DNA of 64,000 nt, taken from Austropuccinia psidii (taxonomy: Eukaryota; Basidiomycota; Pucciniomycetes; Pucciniales; Sphaerophragmiaceae). The position numbers and the translations under genes were made by a program. The notes under the pieces were generated by a model. That model had not been told where the DNA came from, ran no database searches, and saw only the letters and a list, made by a program, of their open reading frames with translations. Positions 1 to 9,850 of the stretch are shown here, piece by piece. Each line of letters begins with the position of its first letter. Within the stretch, counting starts at the first letter, position 1. The stretch spans positions 1,690,592 through 1,754,591 of the forward strand of contig JALGQZ010000007.1 of the NCBI GenBank assembly GCA_023105745.1, given 5' to 3'.

Positions 1-511
1 TTTTTTTTTTAAAAAAATTTTATAAATAGAAAGAAAAAACCTTTAAAAAAATTCTTAATGATTTGAAATTTTGAAATTATCTTTTTTTTTTTTTAATATT
101 TAAAATCTATATCAAGTTATAAATTATTTAATATAACTAAAAATATATAAATTAAAATTTGAATTAAAATTTTTATAAAATTAAAAGAATTTTAAAATAA
201 TTGATGAAAATTGTTAATTAATTAATTATTTGTTTTTGTTTATTTTTTTATAATTTTCATAAAAAAAAAAACAATTTCTTAAATAAAAGTTTTTTTTTTC
301 AAACTTTATCAAATTAATTAAAAAAATTAATTTAAAAAAAGGAATTGATTTTTTTTATTAATTATTATTATATAAAAATTTGATTTAAATTAAATATTTC
401 TCTTTTCTTGAATATTATTATTTTTTTTGATTTTATTTCATAAAAAAAAAAGATTCCCAAAAAGTAAAAATCTTATTTTTTGATAAAATAATTTATACTT
501 TAATAAATGAA
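1..511. other. AT-rich non-coding flank
   Basis: This stretch is homopolymer-rich A/T sequence. I see no coding region, repeat boundary or RNA gene. It is the left flank of the MULE that starts at 520. Confidence 0.6.
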
Positions 512-519
512 TAAATATA
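512..519. repeat. 8-bp target site duplication, left
   Basis: TAAATATA lies directly outside the left MULE terminus and is repeated exactly at 4716-4723. MULEs usually make 8-11 bp duplications. The motif is AT-only in AT-rich DNA, so chance alone is a weak alternative, but its position exactly at both inverted-repeat ends supports it. Confidence 0.65.
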
Positions 520-542
520 GGATGTTGGTAAAAACACGTAAG
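520..542 (+). repeat. MULE-1 left terminal inverted repeat
   Basis: It begins GGATGTTGGTAAAAACAC and matches the reverse complement of 4693-4715 at 20 of 23 positions. The same terminus (GGGTNTTGGTAAAAACACATAAG type) recurs at 44345, 45344, 49341, 35349 and 35804, so it marks a local MULE/MITE family. Confidence 0.88.
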
Positions 543-1044
543 GGGTGCCCTGGGCCCATTTTCAACTGAAAATGAAACACAATTGGACCTGTATTGGGCC
601 AAAACATGCCCAAAGGAGGTTTTTTCCCCACAAAACCTCTCTAACTCCAAATTGTTTCAGATTATTTTGCCCAGCCCCCCCAAAAAAAACAAGCCCAAAC
701 ACCCCAATAATCCACATTATCCCCACCCCAAACCATTTTTTTTTTTTTGGAAAAACAGCATTACCAAAGCCATTTTGCAAAGCTTTTCACACTTTTTTTT
801 CTTTTTTCCCCCAAAGACTGCATTTTCCACCACAACAACCTGCTTTCAAGCCTCTCAACTTTCAATTTTTTACCTTCCCTCATCTACTAATCCCACATTT
901 GAACCACTTTCTTTCACTCTTAACCACTTCTGTTCATTTTTCACACCTTTTTCACCTCTTTTTCACATTTCAAAAGGTTCTTACCCCATTCCAAATCCCC
1001 CAATTCCCCCTTTTTTCACTTTTATACATATTTTTCATTAAAAG

Positions 1045-2677
1045 ATGCTTCAACCCCCCACTGAAGCTGAATTTCAGACCCTTGAGCTTCTTGGGCAACA
1101 TGTGCATAATGTTGCCAGGGCTCAGGGGTATGCTGTGTCCACCTTGAGGTCCAATATGACCCACAACCAAATTGAAATATGTTGTGACAGGTCTGGGACC
1201 CTATATCCCAACAAAAGCCCCTCCAAAACAGTCACCTCAAGAAAACTTGACTGTCCTTTTAGACTTTATGCCAGGAAATATGCCAAGAGTACCACTTGGA
1301 CTCTTAAAGTAAAAAATCCTGAACATAGCCATGATGCCACTGAAAATATCATGGCATATCCTGCTTTCAGAAAATTCAATGAGCAAGAAACATCCCTAAT
1401 TGCTCAAATGTCTGAATCACTGCTCATGCCAAGGCAAATTCAGGCCCAATTATGCAGCCAGAGGGAGTCTGACAGGCCAGTAATCCTTCAAGACATTTAC
1501 AAACAAGTTAAGAAAATCAAGAAAGACAAACTGCCAGGCAGAAGGCCCATTGATGCTCTTATTGACACTCTCAAAGAAGAAAATTTTGTTTGGTCCTCTG
1601 CAAGGGATTCTGAGGGACACATGACCTCCTTGGTTTTTACTCACCCACTGGCCATAAAACTTCTTCATGGCTTTCCTCATGTCATTCTTATGGATTGTAC
1701 TTACAAAACCAATAAGTACAAAATGCCCCTTTTTCATATTGTTGGATTCAGCTCAACCAATAAGACCTTTTCTGGGGCTTTTTGTTTGATGAAGAATTAA
1801 AATGAACCTTCATATACTTGGGCATTAAATCAATACATAGAAAAGGTCCTCAACAACACCAATCTTGTTCCCCCTCCAGTTATTGTTATTGACAGGGATC
1901 TGGCCTTGAAAAACTCTATTAAGAAGCTCTTCCCAGACTTCAAAGTCATGCTATGCATTTGGCACATCAACAAGGATGTATCTGCTCATTGCATGAAGAA
2001 AATTGGTCATGGAACTGATTTTAAAATTTTATGGGCCTTTGGAATCAAGTAATATACTTTTTCACTTTATTTCAATTTTTTCCTTATTATTGTCTTTATT
2101 AATGACTTTGGGATTCATTTCTCAGCTTATGTATTCATCCACTGAAAATTCTTTAAAAGAAAACTGGAAGAAGCTTCAAAAGCAAGTAAAAAATCCTGAG
2201 GTCTTGCAATATTTTGAAAATACCTGGCTTCCTCTAAAGGAGTATTATGTGCCAGCCTGGACCAACCACCATTGCCACCTGGGTGTGGGATCCACCTCCA
2301 GAGTTGAAGGTGCCCATGCCATGGTTAAAATTTGGCTCCAAAAGTCCACCGGTACTCTCCTGGAGGTAGTCAGGTCACTCCACATGGCATTCAGAAAACA
2401 ATTCATTGAAATTATCAACAGAATCTCCAAAGAAATGATTGTCCATGTCAAGAATTTTCCTCCACACATCTGTGCCCTCAATGGCAAGGTGTCTCATTAT
2501 GCTCTTCAGATTGTCTTTGAAAATTTCAAAACAAAATTTCCTCCAAATGAAAAATGCACCAACAAATACAACAAATATAAAGGCATTCCTTGCAAGCATA
2601 AGACCCAAAAGGCATTTGCCAAGCGCCAAAGGCTTGAATTATCAGACTTCCATCCTCAATGGCATTTGAATTTGCCT
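1045..2677 (+). pseudogene. FAR1/MULE-type transposase, broken
   Basis: The product would bind element ends and catalyse cut-and-paste transposition. From the ATG at 1045 the N-terminal part carries Cys/His spacing like a FAR1-type (WRKY-GCM1) zinc finger (CCDRSG, LDCPF, then HSHD). The MULE catalytic domain follows: first Asp in ILMDCTYKTN (codon 1693-1695), second Asp in VIDRDLALK (1897-1899) and the typical C-x2-H signature CIWH (1954-1965). An in-frame TAA at 1798-1800 interrupts it, and good homology resumes directly after. A probable intron (GT at 2049, AG at 2124-2125) precedes the STEN...W segment, but the phases do not join, so a small frameshift must also be present. The exon ends at a GTGAGG donor at 2678. 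The family is clear; the exact exon structure is inferred. Confidence 0.82.
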
Positions 2678-2749
2678 GTGAGGGTTTTTTAATTTCTCCT
2701 TATTATTATTTTTCTTATTAACTGATTTTATTTGTCATATTCTTCTCAG
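2678..2749 (+). other. Spliceosomal intron in the MULE-1 transposase gene
   Basis: A GTGAGG donor and a TTCTCAG acceptor bound a 72-bp pyrimidine-rich segment that is a multiple of three. The exons on both sides are in the same frame, although a TAA follows five codons into the next exon (2765-2767). Confidence 0.55.
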
Positions 2750-4087
2750 GCTGGTTTTCAAGGTTAAGATAAAAGTGTTGAAAAAGAAAGAATGAATGAA
2801 GCCAAGAAAATATTTTAAGACATTGGGGAAGACCTGTTTCAATGACCAATGGCAGAAATCACTCCAATACTTCAACATTTTCAAGATGCTTTGACTGGAA
2901 AAGTCCCAAGAGTCAACAGGATGATCAATATTATGAAGACCCTCTAGAATGCAAGAATATCCATGGAAGACCCCAAGGAGCCAAGAATAAAAACAAAAGA
3001 GAACCTTGAAGATTTGAAATTATTGAAAGTCAATCCAAGAGAAGAGGAAGACCCCCCTCAAAAGTGACCAGTACAACAACGTCAAGATCCCAGTAAAATG
3101 TCCCCTCTCCAATTATGGAAGTGGACTCATCTGAAGATTCTGAAGATTCTGAGGACTCATTATCTAAATCCATCAGTTGATCAGATTCACTACCCTCAGC
3201 AAATGAATTAAATAAATCAGAAGTAACCCTTAGAAGGTCCAGAAGATTGGAAATTGGAAGCAAAACCTCACAAAGAAAATCACACAAGCCTTCCACCAGT
3301 TTGAATATCTATGATGCAATTGACTTGACCTGTGAGCATTGTAAAAGCAATTATCACACAATTGATGAATGCTCCAAGCTGTTTGTGAGTTTCTGATTCT
3401 TTTTAATGTACTTTTCTGTTGTTTATTTTGATATTTATTCATTTTTTGAACTTATTTTATCAGATAACTGGCTCAGAAGACTTGCCCAAGTTTATATTGA
3501 AATACACTTTCAAGGCCATCAATGTCTAGGGTGATGGAAACTGTGGCTACAGAACAGTATCCCACTTCATTTACAAGACTCAAGATCAATGGGCTGATGT
3601 CAGAGGTGACTTGGCTGAAGAAATTCACCAAAATCAAGACCTTTATGAAGCCATGAACACCTTAATTCCCTCAGTATCCTCTTATTTGGAAAGAATTGAA
3701 TGGTATGAAGATGTTGGCCAGGCTCCAAAAAGCAAGTGGATGTCCATACCAGACATGGGGGATCCAATTGCAAATAGGTATAAAAGACCAGTTTTCTTTT
3801 ATTACACAGCCCAATCTTTTTCTTTTTTCCCTTATTTCTGTCCCCCAGATGATAATACCCCCATTTTTATCTGCTTCTTGAATAGTTGTGCTCATTTTGT
3901 TCCTTTGGACATCATCATTTCTAAAGTTTATCCAGTCCCCCCCATTACTGTGAACTGGGATATTCATTCCCAAAAACAAGCCCTGGGGTGGGCTGATAAA
4001 TTTAAGAAACACAGAATGTTGTATTTGTCCAATCTTCCTCCCCCCTCTCAGAAAAAACCTACTATTTTGGAGGTTGATTCTGATTGA
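2750..4087 (+). pseudogene. Zinc knuckle plus OTU-like cysteine protease region of MULE-1, broken
   Basis: This is the C-terminal part of the MULE gene, or a second gene. A CCHC knuckle with C-x2-C-x4-H-x4-C spacing is coded at 3331-3372. A 79-bp intron (3385-3463, GTGAGT...CAG) joins it in frame to an OTU domain. The OTU nucleophile motif is GDGNC (Cys codon 3542-3544) and the catalytic-His region is CAHFVP (His codon 3893-3895), ending at TGA 4085-4087. OTU proteases cleave ubiquitin chains; what one does in a transposon is not known to me. A TAG at 3527-3529 lies three residues before the catalytic motif. The second copy at 46 kb has CAG (Gln) there, so the stop is a C-to-T change. Further stops lie between 2750 and 3300. 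Confidence 0.8.
3385..3463 (+). other. Intron joining the knuckle and OTU exons
   Basis: GTGAGT donor at 3385, pyrimidine-rich tract, CAG acceptor ending at 3463. Its removal places the zinc-knuckle frame exactly in the frame of the OTU domain, which is strong support for real splicing. Confidence 0.75.
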
Positions 4088-4189
4088 ATGATTTTTGTAT
4101 ATACAATTTATGCCAATTATCCCCCTCCTCAGTCATATTTATTGCTTAAATCCCACCTCAGTCTCCTTTTTTATCAAACATGTGGAGCT

Positions 4190-4575
4190 TTTGTACTTGA
4201 AAATGGTCATATTACACACATGAAAAAAAACTCATTGCGCCTTAACTTGTTGTCCCACCAAAAGTTTTTTCCCAATTAATGAGCTTCTGGCTCTTTATTG
4301 TCCAGATTGAACCCTTTAATTTTTTAAAAAAATTAGGAAATTCATAAGTGGGAAGTCATGAAATTCACTTTTTAAAAATAGGCATATTACAATGACGGGA
4401 AAAAACATTTGGAAAAAAATGCTTTTTGTGCCTTCACTTGTCCCACCCAAAAAAATTCCCAAAATTATGGGATTCTGGTGCTTTATTCTTCACATTGAAC
4501 CCTTCATTTAAAAAAAAATGAAGGAAATTCATAAGTGGGCAGATTTTAAATGAATTTTTGAAAAAATATGCCATT
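4190..4575 (+). repeat. About 190-bp tandem duplication in the MULE-1 3' non-coding end
   Basis: Two diverged direct copies (about 4190-4380 and 4381-4575) share CCTTMACTTGT, a poly-A/C block, a TTCTGGYNCTTTATT block and GAAATTCATAAGTGGG, with an offset of about 191 bp. The same unit recurs reverse-complemented at 44160-44340 and 44580-44720. Confidence 0.6.
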
Positions 4576-4692
4576 TGGCTTTTTGAAAAAATTTGTGCTT
4601 ATTGACATGCCAAGTCAGGAAAAATATGGCAAAAAAAATTGAAAAAATCCTCAAAACTGAGCCTGAGGAATTGTTTTTGAAAAATAAGGTCA

Positions 4693-4715
4693 CTTATGTG
4701 TGTTTACCAACACCC
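4693..4715 (+). repeat. MULE-1 right terminal inverted repeat
   Basis: It ends GTTTACCAACACCC and pairs with 520-542. The outer bases are followed directly by the duplicated TAAATATA (4716-4723). Confidence 0.88.
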
Positions 4716-4809
4716 TAAATATATATATATATTTATAAAATCAAGTTAATAGAATATAAAATAAATTTAAGTTAATTAAAATCAAAGTTTAAATATAAAA
4801 TTTAGAATA

Positions 4810-4832
4810 GGGGGTGTCAAAGTCACCAAATC
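4810..4832 (+). repeat. Harbinger left TIR
   Basis: The first 18 bases are GGGGGTGTCAAAGTCACC, followed by AAATC. It is the mirror of 34901-34923 with two mismatches in 23. The family-A provirus begins 25 bp inside it. Confidence 0.75.
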
Positions 4833-4852
4833 ATGCCTTAAAATAATACGGG

Positions 4853-4857
4853 ATTTG
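4853..4857. repeat. Target site duplication of element A (left)
   Basis: ATTTG is repeated exactly at 16543-16547 on the far side of element A. Confidence 0.9.
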
Positions 4858-5794
4858 TGTAAGGTGTGGCTATGAAACTTTGATAAAATATCAAGTACTT
4901 TTCCTGTCCTCAAAATTTGTATAAGGTAGAATTATTCAAAAATAGTAAGAAATAGTATTTTTAAGAAGAAAACACACCAATTTCATTGTTTTTAACTTTG
5001 TAAGTATAAAACCATAATATAATAAAAATTCATCCAAAAATGCTCTACAAGAGATATTTAAGGCTACAAAAGAAATTTCTTCAAGAGAGATTTCAATTGG
5101 AATTAATTGAGCAAAGAACTGCAAGCAATTGATTAAAGAACAAAGTCTTTAAAAATATATATGAGAAGAATTCATGCCCAAAAGTGACCAGAGTGAATTT
5201 GGAAACAAAGTGAAAAAGCTAACAGTGATCACAGATGCTTTAATTCACTTTTGGGGTGGTTCAGGGGTAAAAATGATTATAAGAGTTACAAACAATGATT
5301 ATAATAACTTCTTCACGTGATTGAAAGGTTTAAAATGATTTAATAAAGGTGGTTGGAATCTCTTATTGATTGGTTTAACAATGTTTAAACTAATTATAAA
5401 AGGAAAAGATTCTAACATGAAGAGAAAAGTGGGGCAAAGAAGACATTCTTTTAAAGCTATCAATTTTCTTACTCCAAAAGTAAAATTTGCTCTTGTCAGT
5501 CGTGAGAAACAGTCTGAAAGCATAAAAGCCAACTATGGCATCATTGAACCCTGTTTTAGACAAAAAAAGGGCTGGTTTAAGCCATTTTTTGCTATTTTTA
5601 GACATTTTAGACCCTTAGATCAGCCATTACTATAGCTATACCTGGTCTAGAGCCTTCAAAACACGTCAGAATGTGTGTAAGAGGCGTAGAAACCAGTCAA
5701 AACTGCTTTTACTAACATTGCTTTAGCTTAAGGGTAGTTTTACCCTTTTGGCAGCAGTTAAAACTACCTTGGTTGGTATCAAAACCTCATCATC

Positions 5795-5823
5795 AATTGA
5801 GTCACAGACCCTGTGACTCAATT
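5795..5823. repeat. 13-bp perfect palindrome with 3-base loop in the family-A LTR
   Basis: AATTGAGTCACAG and its exact complement flank ACC. The other LTR of element A has the same structure (15699-15727). In the solo LTR (21.9 kb) and the right-edge LTR (63.7 kb) the arms have mismatches. It could be a protein-binding site or an RNA hairpin in the LTR transcript; function is unknown. Confidence 0.7.
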
Positions 5824-5920
5824 CCAGGCCAAAAGGCAATGAGCTTTTGCATGGATTTTGACATCCCACGCCAGTCAGCAAGGAGTTTGGGGGTCTAGCT
5901 CCCCCTTAGAGCTAGAGTGT

Positions 5921-5925
5921 CTTTC
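5921..5925. repeat. Target site duplication of the GC-rich solo LTR (left)
   Basis: CTTTC is repeated exactly at 7656-7660. The undisturbed LTR at 15.8 kb shows the empty site. Confidence 0.85.
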
Positions 5926-7655
5926 TGTCACAGGGGCTCTTGGAAGAAGAGGGCCTGGCACTCAGGAATCAAGAACTCACTTGGAGGGCTCCAAAGATAA
6001 AAGAATAATAAGAAAGAATTTCTTCAAGAAAGAATAAAGGGGGAAACAAGTATGCCAAAAGATGAGATAAGAAAAGATGAAGCCAATGGCCAAAGATAAT
6101 AAAGAAGCCAAAAGCCAAGAAGCCAACCAAGTGAATCCTCAATTCACTGTTTCAACCTTCCAGAAAAGGAAATGGAATTAGTATAAGGATATGACCACCA
6201 ATATCCACTGGACAGGCGAGGAAATAAAAGAAAAGGGTGCTGAATGACTGACTTAAGATTATCAGTATTAACTTTAATAAGGTAAAAGAAAATAAGGATA
6301 AAAATAAATCCACTATATTAATTAACTGGGGAAAAAGTCCCCAGGTGCTGAAAGGTGGCCAGTATATGTGAAAAGCTGAAAAGTTGATCCTGGAAGGTGG
6401 ATCAATGACTGTATTGTCCAAATCGGGAAATACAGTTCTGGCCATCTTGAAATTTGAACTGTGTGATGGAATTCCCACAGTGGAATAAGAAGTGGCCCAA
6501 TTGGGCCAAGGCCATACAGGTTGATTGAATAAGGCCTGTACGGATGAATTGGGTTGTCCAAGGAGTATTGAATACTTGATGTCTTGACAACTGATTGAAT
6601 TTTGTAATACCTCTTGAGAATTGACCTTAGGATAATCCTGAATGAATTGTACCAACCCAACTCCTGCAGATACAGGTGGTTGGGATCCTTGAATGATCTT
6701 CTGAATTGCCACCATGGATTTCCAGACTGATAAGCTGAAAAGTCCTCCTTCGAAATGGGCGTTGGAATTATGGACCTTGAAATGGAAAGGTGGAATTGGG
6801 TCCTGAAAACGTCACCATTGGATTGCTGAGTGAAAATGGTGCATAATGGTATATAATACCATATATGCACACACACCTGAAATCTTGAGTACGGAGTGCA
6901 TGGAGGAAAGAAAGAATTCCCCTTAAGTTGGGGGAAACGCTTGCTGAGCTGGTCTGGTGGCCTCTGGTGGTTGCCAGAGGCTATGACTGGAAATATGGTC
7001 CATAGTGGTCCATGGCCAAAAATGGGTCCTACGGGATTTATGGCCAAAAAATGGATCCAAGGTGTTTTTGGTCCAATTTGGGTCCAAGGGATTGGTGGCC
7101 AAAAATGGCTCAGGTGGGCCCAATTGTGGTTTGGGACCCACCTGGCCTTGGGGGCTAGGTGGCTGCCCCCTTTGGCCTCATTGGATTAGGCCAAAAGGGG
7201 CCTAATCCGCCTACGGACCGCGGACCGCGGACCGCGTATTACGGCCCGCGGACCGTAGAAGCCGTGGGGGGCCTAAATGGCCCAAAAAGGCCATTTAGGC
7301 CAAAACCCCCATAATGAAAAGGGTGGCCAGGAAACCCATGAAGGTGGCCATGGGGCCTGGAAGCCCCTGGAAGACAAAGGGACCCCCCAGGCCCAAAAAC
7401 AGTGATGGAGGCCTGGGGGTTGGTGAGGTGGAAATTGGCCAAGAGGGCCAATGACGCAGGATATGGCCTGAGGCCATAAAGGATGATGGAGGCCATAAGT
7501 GGCCAATGGAATGGGTTATGGCATAAGAGCCATGAAACACCCAAAAGGGGTCAATTGGCCATAAATGATATGACATGGCCAATTGGCCCCAACTTGGCTC
7601 CAGGTTGGATTGCCGCCGCCATCAAGGAGGAGGGTCAAAATACGTGGTTGTGACA
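5926..7655. mobile_element. GC-rich solo LTR of an unrelated retrotransposon
   Basis: A 1730-bp insert beginning TGTCACAGGGGC and ending GTTGTGACA, so it has TG...CA termini with a TGTCACA/TGTGACA inverted end. CTTTC flanks it exactly, and comparison with the other LTR of element A shows a clean empty site. It is far richer in G+C and CpG than the surroundings. It contains short repeats of the GGCCAAAAATGG kind (about 7010-7110) and a CGGACCG cluster. I see no gag or pol, so a solo LTR formed by LTR-LTR recombination is the simplest reading. The open frames in it look spurious. Confidence 0.85.
7206..7258. repeat. Tandem CGGACCG repeats inside the GC-rich LTR
   Basis: CGGACCG occurs in tandem three times, then once more after a short ATTACGGCC spacer. 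The unit is near-palindromic and CpG-dense, unlike anything else in the window. Confidence 0.8.
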
Positions 7656-7660
7656 CTTTC
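7656..7660. repeat. Target site duplication of the GC-rich solo LTR (right)
   Basis: CTTTC, identical to 5921-5925. Confidence 0.85.
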
Positions 7661-8345
7661 CCCCCCAGAATTAATCTTTCCAATTTATTTTTTCTTTAAT
7701 TCCTCATCATGTAATACAATTAGAATTTACATATTTAATTCAAATGAGTTTTAACTACAAATCTGTAATAATTGATACCTCATATGTAAATTAAAGTTCA
7801 CTTATGTAACACACACACACATTTTGACATTTCAATTGAAAGTACTTCAATTCCTCATAGCTGCTAAGCTAAACACAACACCTCAATTTTAACACAAATA
7901 TTGATGGTTAACACCACATTTGGTGTGAATTAAATTAAGCTTTTGATGATTTTCATACTTTAGTATCAAAAATACTAAAAACTTAATTTAAGCTTATTTA
8001 GAGTTGAGTTACAGAAATTTCATCCAGAGGTGACCCCACTTTGTTTTTCATGAGGAATCCAATAGTGAAGTAATTTTTTTAAGTTTATTTATTGTATTAA
8101 AAGTTATAATATATTTTATATAACTTTTTGCCAAAAATATTTTAATTTCACAATTTTTTCAAAAATCCATTTTTACTTAATTTTTACAAGTAAAAATGTA
8201 ATTTCATAATTTTAAATTTTATTGTAATTTTATTTTTGAATTATGATGAAATTTTGATTTTTAAATATAAATTTTTATTTATATTTCAATTTTCATTTTT
8301 ATAATATAAATAAATTTATTTTATTTATATTTGTATCTTAATTTA

Positions 8346-9850
8346 TCATTTGTGGTCTTTTGGGTATATGAAAATACCTCGAAGGCTCGAATTCCCTCCC
8401 CCTAAAAAAAGAATATTACTTCGTAATATTGTTATTTCTAGTTTGTCTGAGCATTCTGAGAAGGCTAGTAGCTTCAGGTATGTCTTTTCTGGCAACCATT
8501 CATCTTCACAAGCTGGGTCACTGTACCTAACAAGGTATTCCCTCACTTTGTTGGTTCTCAACTTTCGTTCTTTGAGAACTTTGGTAATTTTCTTACTACC
8601 AGATGACTCAATAGGAGGTATAACTTGGGGAACTTTATTCCTCAAGGGAAATCTTTCAGCCTCACTAGATTTATATGGCTTTATCAAGCTCACAGGAAAT
8701 GTAGGATGCTTATTGCTAAGTTCTTCAGATAACCCTACCTCAACAAAATTTTCTCCATGGAGGGCCTTAATAAAAAAAGGTCCTGCAAAGGAGTCTTTCA
8801 GATTTTTACATCCTTTGATTTTATTGAAGTTAGTGGTGGATAAAAGAACCAAATCCCCCACTTTAAAATCTGGAGTTGCATGTGATTTATCCCATTTGTA
8901 CGTAGCATATGCAAAAGAGTCTTCCATGCACCTTACTGCATGCTTTCTAGCTGTTTCTAGCATTCCCTTGAAGCTAGCAACTGTGGGATTTATTTCAATC
9001 AAATATTTCCTAAAGGAATATTGAGGTAATTTGGGGTTCCATCTGTTTTCTAGGATAGCAGGAGTTTGATTGGTACTGGCATGTATTGATGTTTTATATG
9101 CTAATTCCAGTTCTGGAAACACAGTACACCAATAATGGGTAAATCCATCACAATCTTTGAGTTCAAGGCCATATGCACAAAATCTTCTTACCATGTCCTC
9201 TAAGGTCTGGATCATCCTTTTGGCCAGACCATCAGTTTGTGGGTGGTAGGCTGTAGAGAAGGACAGCTTAGTGCCAAATAATTGGTGAAGATTTGTCCAT
9301 AGTGCTGAAGTGAATTTAGGATCCCTGTCACTAATGATATTTGTAAATATGCCAGTCCATGACACTACTCTATTCCATATTAGAAGAGCTGTATCCATGG
9401 CTGTATCATCTTTGTGACATGGTAAAAAGATTGGAGTTTTACCGAATCTGTCTACAATAACCAGGCAAACATTATAACTTCTGTCACCTCCTGGTGGTAG
9501 GCCACTTACCCAATCCATATGGACAATTTCCCAAGGTCTGCTGGGTTCTTGGATTTTGATCATATTTCCAAGTCTCTTGCCAGTGGATTTATTTGCCTTT
9601 TGACATCTATCACAGGCTTTGCAATACTCTGAAACATCTTTCTGCCACATTGGCCATCATATGCAGGTCTTTACTTTTTCTCTTGCTCTGTATTCAGACA
9701 GCTGTCCTGAAAAGGGGCTGTCATGGCAATCCTTTAGTAAAAAATTGATTAATGACCTGTCCACAACTGTCATGACACATGTGTGCTTGGTCCTGTGGTA
9801 CATCATACCACCCAGTAGGTGCAATCTTCCTTCATCATAAGATTTCTTCT
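8346..9850 (-). pseudogene. Integrase and chromodomain of element A
   Basis: Integrase would insert the cDNA; the chromodomain targets chromatin marks. On the minus strand, zinc-binding residues (EYCKACDRC) are followed by the DDE core: HMDWVSGLPPGG, then ISDRDPKF, then the Glu position in LAKRM, where Lys has replaced the usual Glu. The C-terminal chromodomain has the REYLVRY...EDEWLPE signature. From 9650 to 8346 the frame is open for 434 codons, but just upstream a TGA replaces a Trp seen in element B (WWPNWK region). The last residues run into the polypurine tract and LTR, so the original stop has been lost. Confidence 0.88.
8392..8410 (-). other. Polypurine tract of element A
   Basis: On the minus strand a run TTTTTAGGGGGAGGGAA lies directly upstream of the 3' LTR boundary, the expected place for the plus-strand DNA primer. 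Confidence 0.65.

Larger units (their letters stand above)
520..4715 (+). mobile_element. Mutator-like element (MULE-1) with TIRs, transposase, zinc knuckle and OTU protease
   Basis: A complete but inactive class II element of 4196 bp. Its ends are inverted repeats of at least 23 bp (520-542 against 4693-4715, 20 of 23 identical), and TAAATATA flanks both sides. Inside are a FAR1/MULE transposase (from 1045) and a downstream zinc-knuckle plus OTU region (to 4087), both on the plus strand with three short introns. A second, more degraded copy lies on the minus strand at 44345-49341. MULE-1 cannot be autonomous now, because it has at least three in-frame stops (1798, 2765, 3527) and reading-frame jumps. 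Confidence 0.88.
4858..8391 (-). repeat. 3' LTR of element A (contains an inserted solo LTR)
   Basis: It matches the 5' LTR at 14760-16542 along its whole length except for the insert 5926-7655. The outer end has mutated from TGTG to TTCG (8388-8391). It contains the palindrome at 5795-5823. Confidence 0.9.

Noticed and set aside
545..1041. Two Pro/Phe-rich open frames upstream of the MULE transposase
   Set aside because: They come from C- and T-rich leader DNA inside the left end of the MULE, overlap each other in different frames, and are not preserved in MULE-2.
6322..7047. 241-codon open frame on the minus strand in the GC-rich LTR
   Set aside because: It overlaps other open frames on both strands, has no domain and lies wholly inside an LTR. 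Low stop density from GC-rich composition explains it.
8350..9024. 224-codon plus-strand frame
   Set aside because: It is the antisense of the integrase/chromodomain coding sequence of element A.
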